A DNA stretch of 13,491 bases, from contig JAJZZW010000040.1 in the NCBI GenBank assembly GCA_021797385.1, forward strand, positions 1 to 13,491. The letters are read 5' to 3'. Below, in pieces: positions 13,442-13,491 of the stretch. Positions within the stretch are counted from its first letter, which is position 1, and each line of letters starts with the position of its first letter. A model generated the notes under the pieces. That model ran no database searches. It was not told where the DNA came from and worked only from the letters and a program-made list of their open reading frames with translations. Made by a program: the position numbers and the translations under genes. Source of the stretch: Thermoplasmata archaeon (GTDB lineage Archaea > Thermoplasmatota > Thermoplasmata > Thermoplasmatales > Thermoplasmataceae).

Positions 13442-13491
13442 ATGGTGTTTAAAAAATCCATAGGTGAACTGAAACTAACCGGCGATGAGGA
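13442..13491 (+). CDS. Partial gene running off the right edge
   Basis: An ATG opens a frame of 16 codons to the window end, MVFKKSIGELKLTGDE, with an amphipathic, charged start typical of a cytosolic protein. A TATA-like box 26 nt upstream matches the leaderless pattern of the other genes here. Too little is visible to name it. Confidence 0.4.
   Translation, partial: MVFKKSIGELKLTGDE

Overview
The window looks like chromosomal DNA from an acidophilic archaeon of the Thermoplasmatales (Ferroplasma, Acidiplasma or Cuniculiplasma type). The reasons are low G+C, heavy use of ATA, AGA and AGG codons, and family membership of the genes. In addition, most genes have a TATA-like box about 25-30 nt upstream of the start codon and no Shine-Dalgarno sequence, which suggests leaderless transcription. 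The genus is an inference. No tRNA, rRNA or CRISPR array was seen.

Left part (1-2242). The left edge cuts a minus-strand gene whose visible start encodes a helix-turn-helix of transposase or integrase type. Next, both on the minus strand, are a purine-type phosphoribosyltransferase and an MFS transporter. The transporter is divergent from an acyl-CoA dehydrogenase. The roughly 80-bp divergent region holds two dyad-symmetric sequences that look like operators.

Lipid or acyl-CoA segment (2243-4676). An acyl-CoA dehydrogenase, a small DUF167 protein and a 2,4-dienoyl-CoA reductase-type SDR lie in line, each with its own promoter. Dehydrogenase plus dienoyl-CoA reductase is the enzyme pair needed to oxidise unsaturated acyl chains. 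A perfect 12-bp tandem duplication and a perfect 18-bp AT palindrome lie in the spacers.

Transport segment (4755-8592). This holds a small membrane protein, a second MFS transporter with an acidic motif in TM1, a tiny minus-strand membrane protein, and a YeeE/YedE sulfur-compound transporter. The transporter gene is coupled to a 91-aa membrane protein with a strong Shine-Dalgarno, and a hairpin plus T-run terminator follows.

Amino-acid scavenging segment (8766-11620). An M20 amidohydrolase (N-acyl amino acid or peptide hydrolase), an unknown protein with a C-terminal membrane anchor, and a proline racemase family enzyme with both catalytic cysteines suggest use of peptide-derived and modified amino acids.

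Right part (11731-13491). An unrecognised 304-aa protein with a C-terminal zinc ribbon is followed by a clearly decayed minus-strand AAA_14/DUF4143 ATPase pseudogene, assembled here from three frames. Beyond its broken 5' end, a new plus-strand gene with a good promoter starts and runs off the window. No gene-free stretch exceeds 300 bases; the longest is 5121-5365. I see no clear novel multi-gene system. The best leads are the operator-like divergent promoter, the unsaturated acyl-CoA pair, the YeeE variant with its partner, and the zinc-ribbon orphan.
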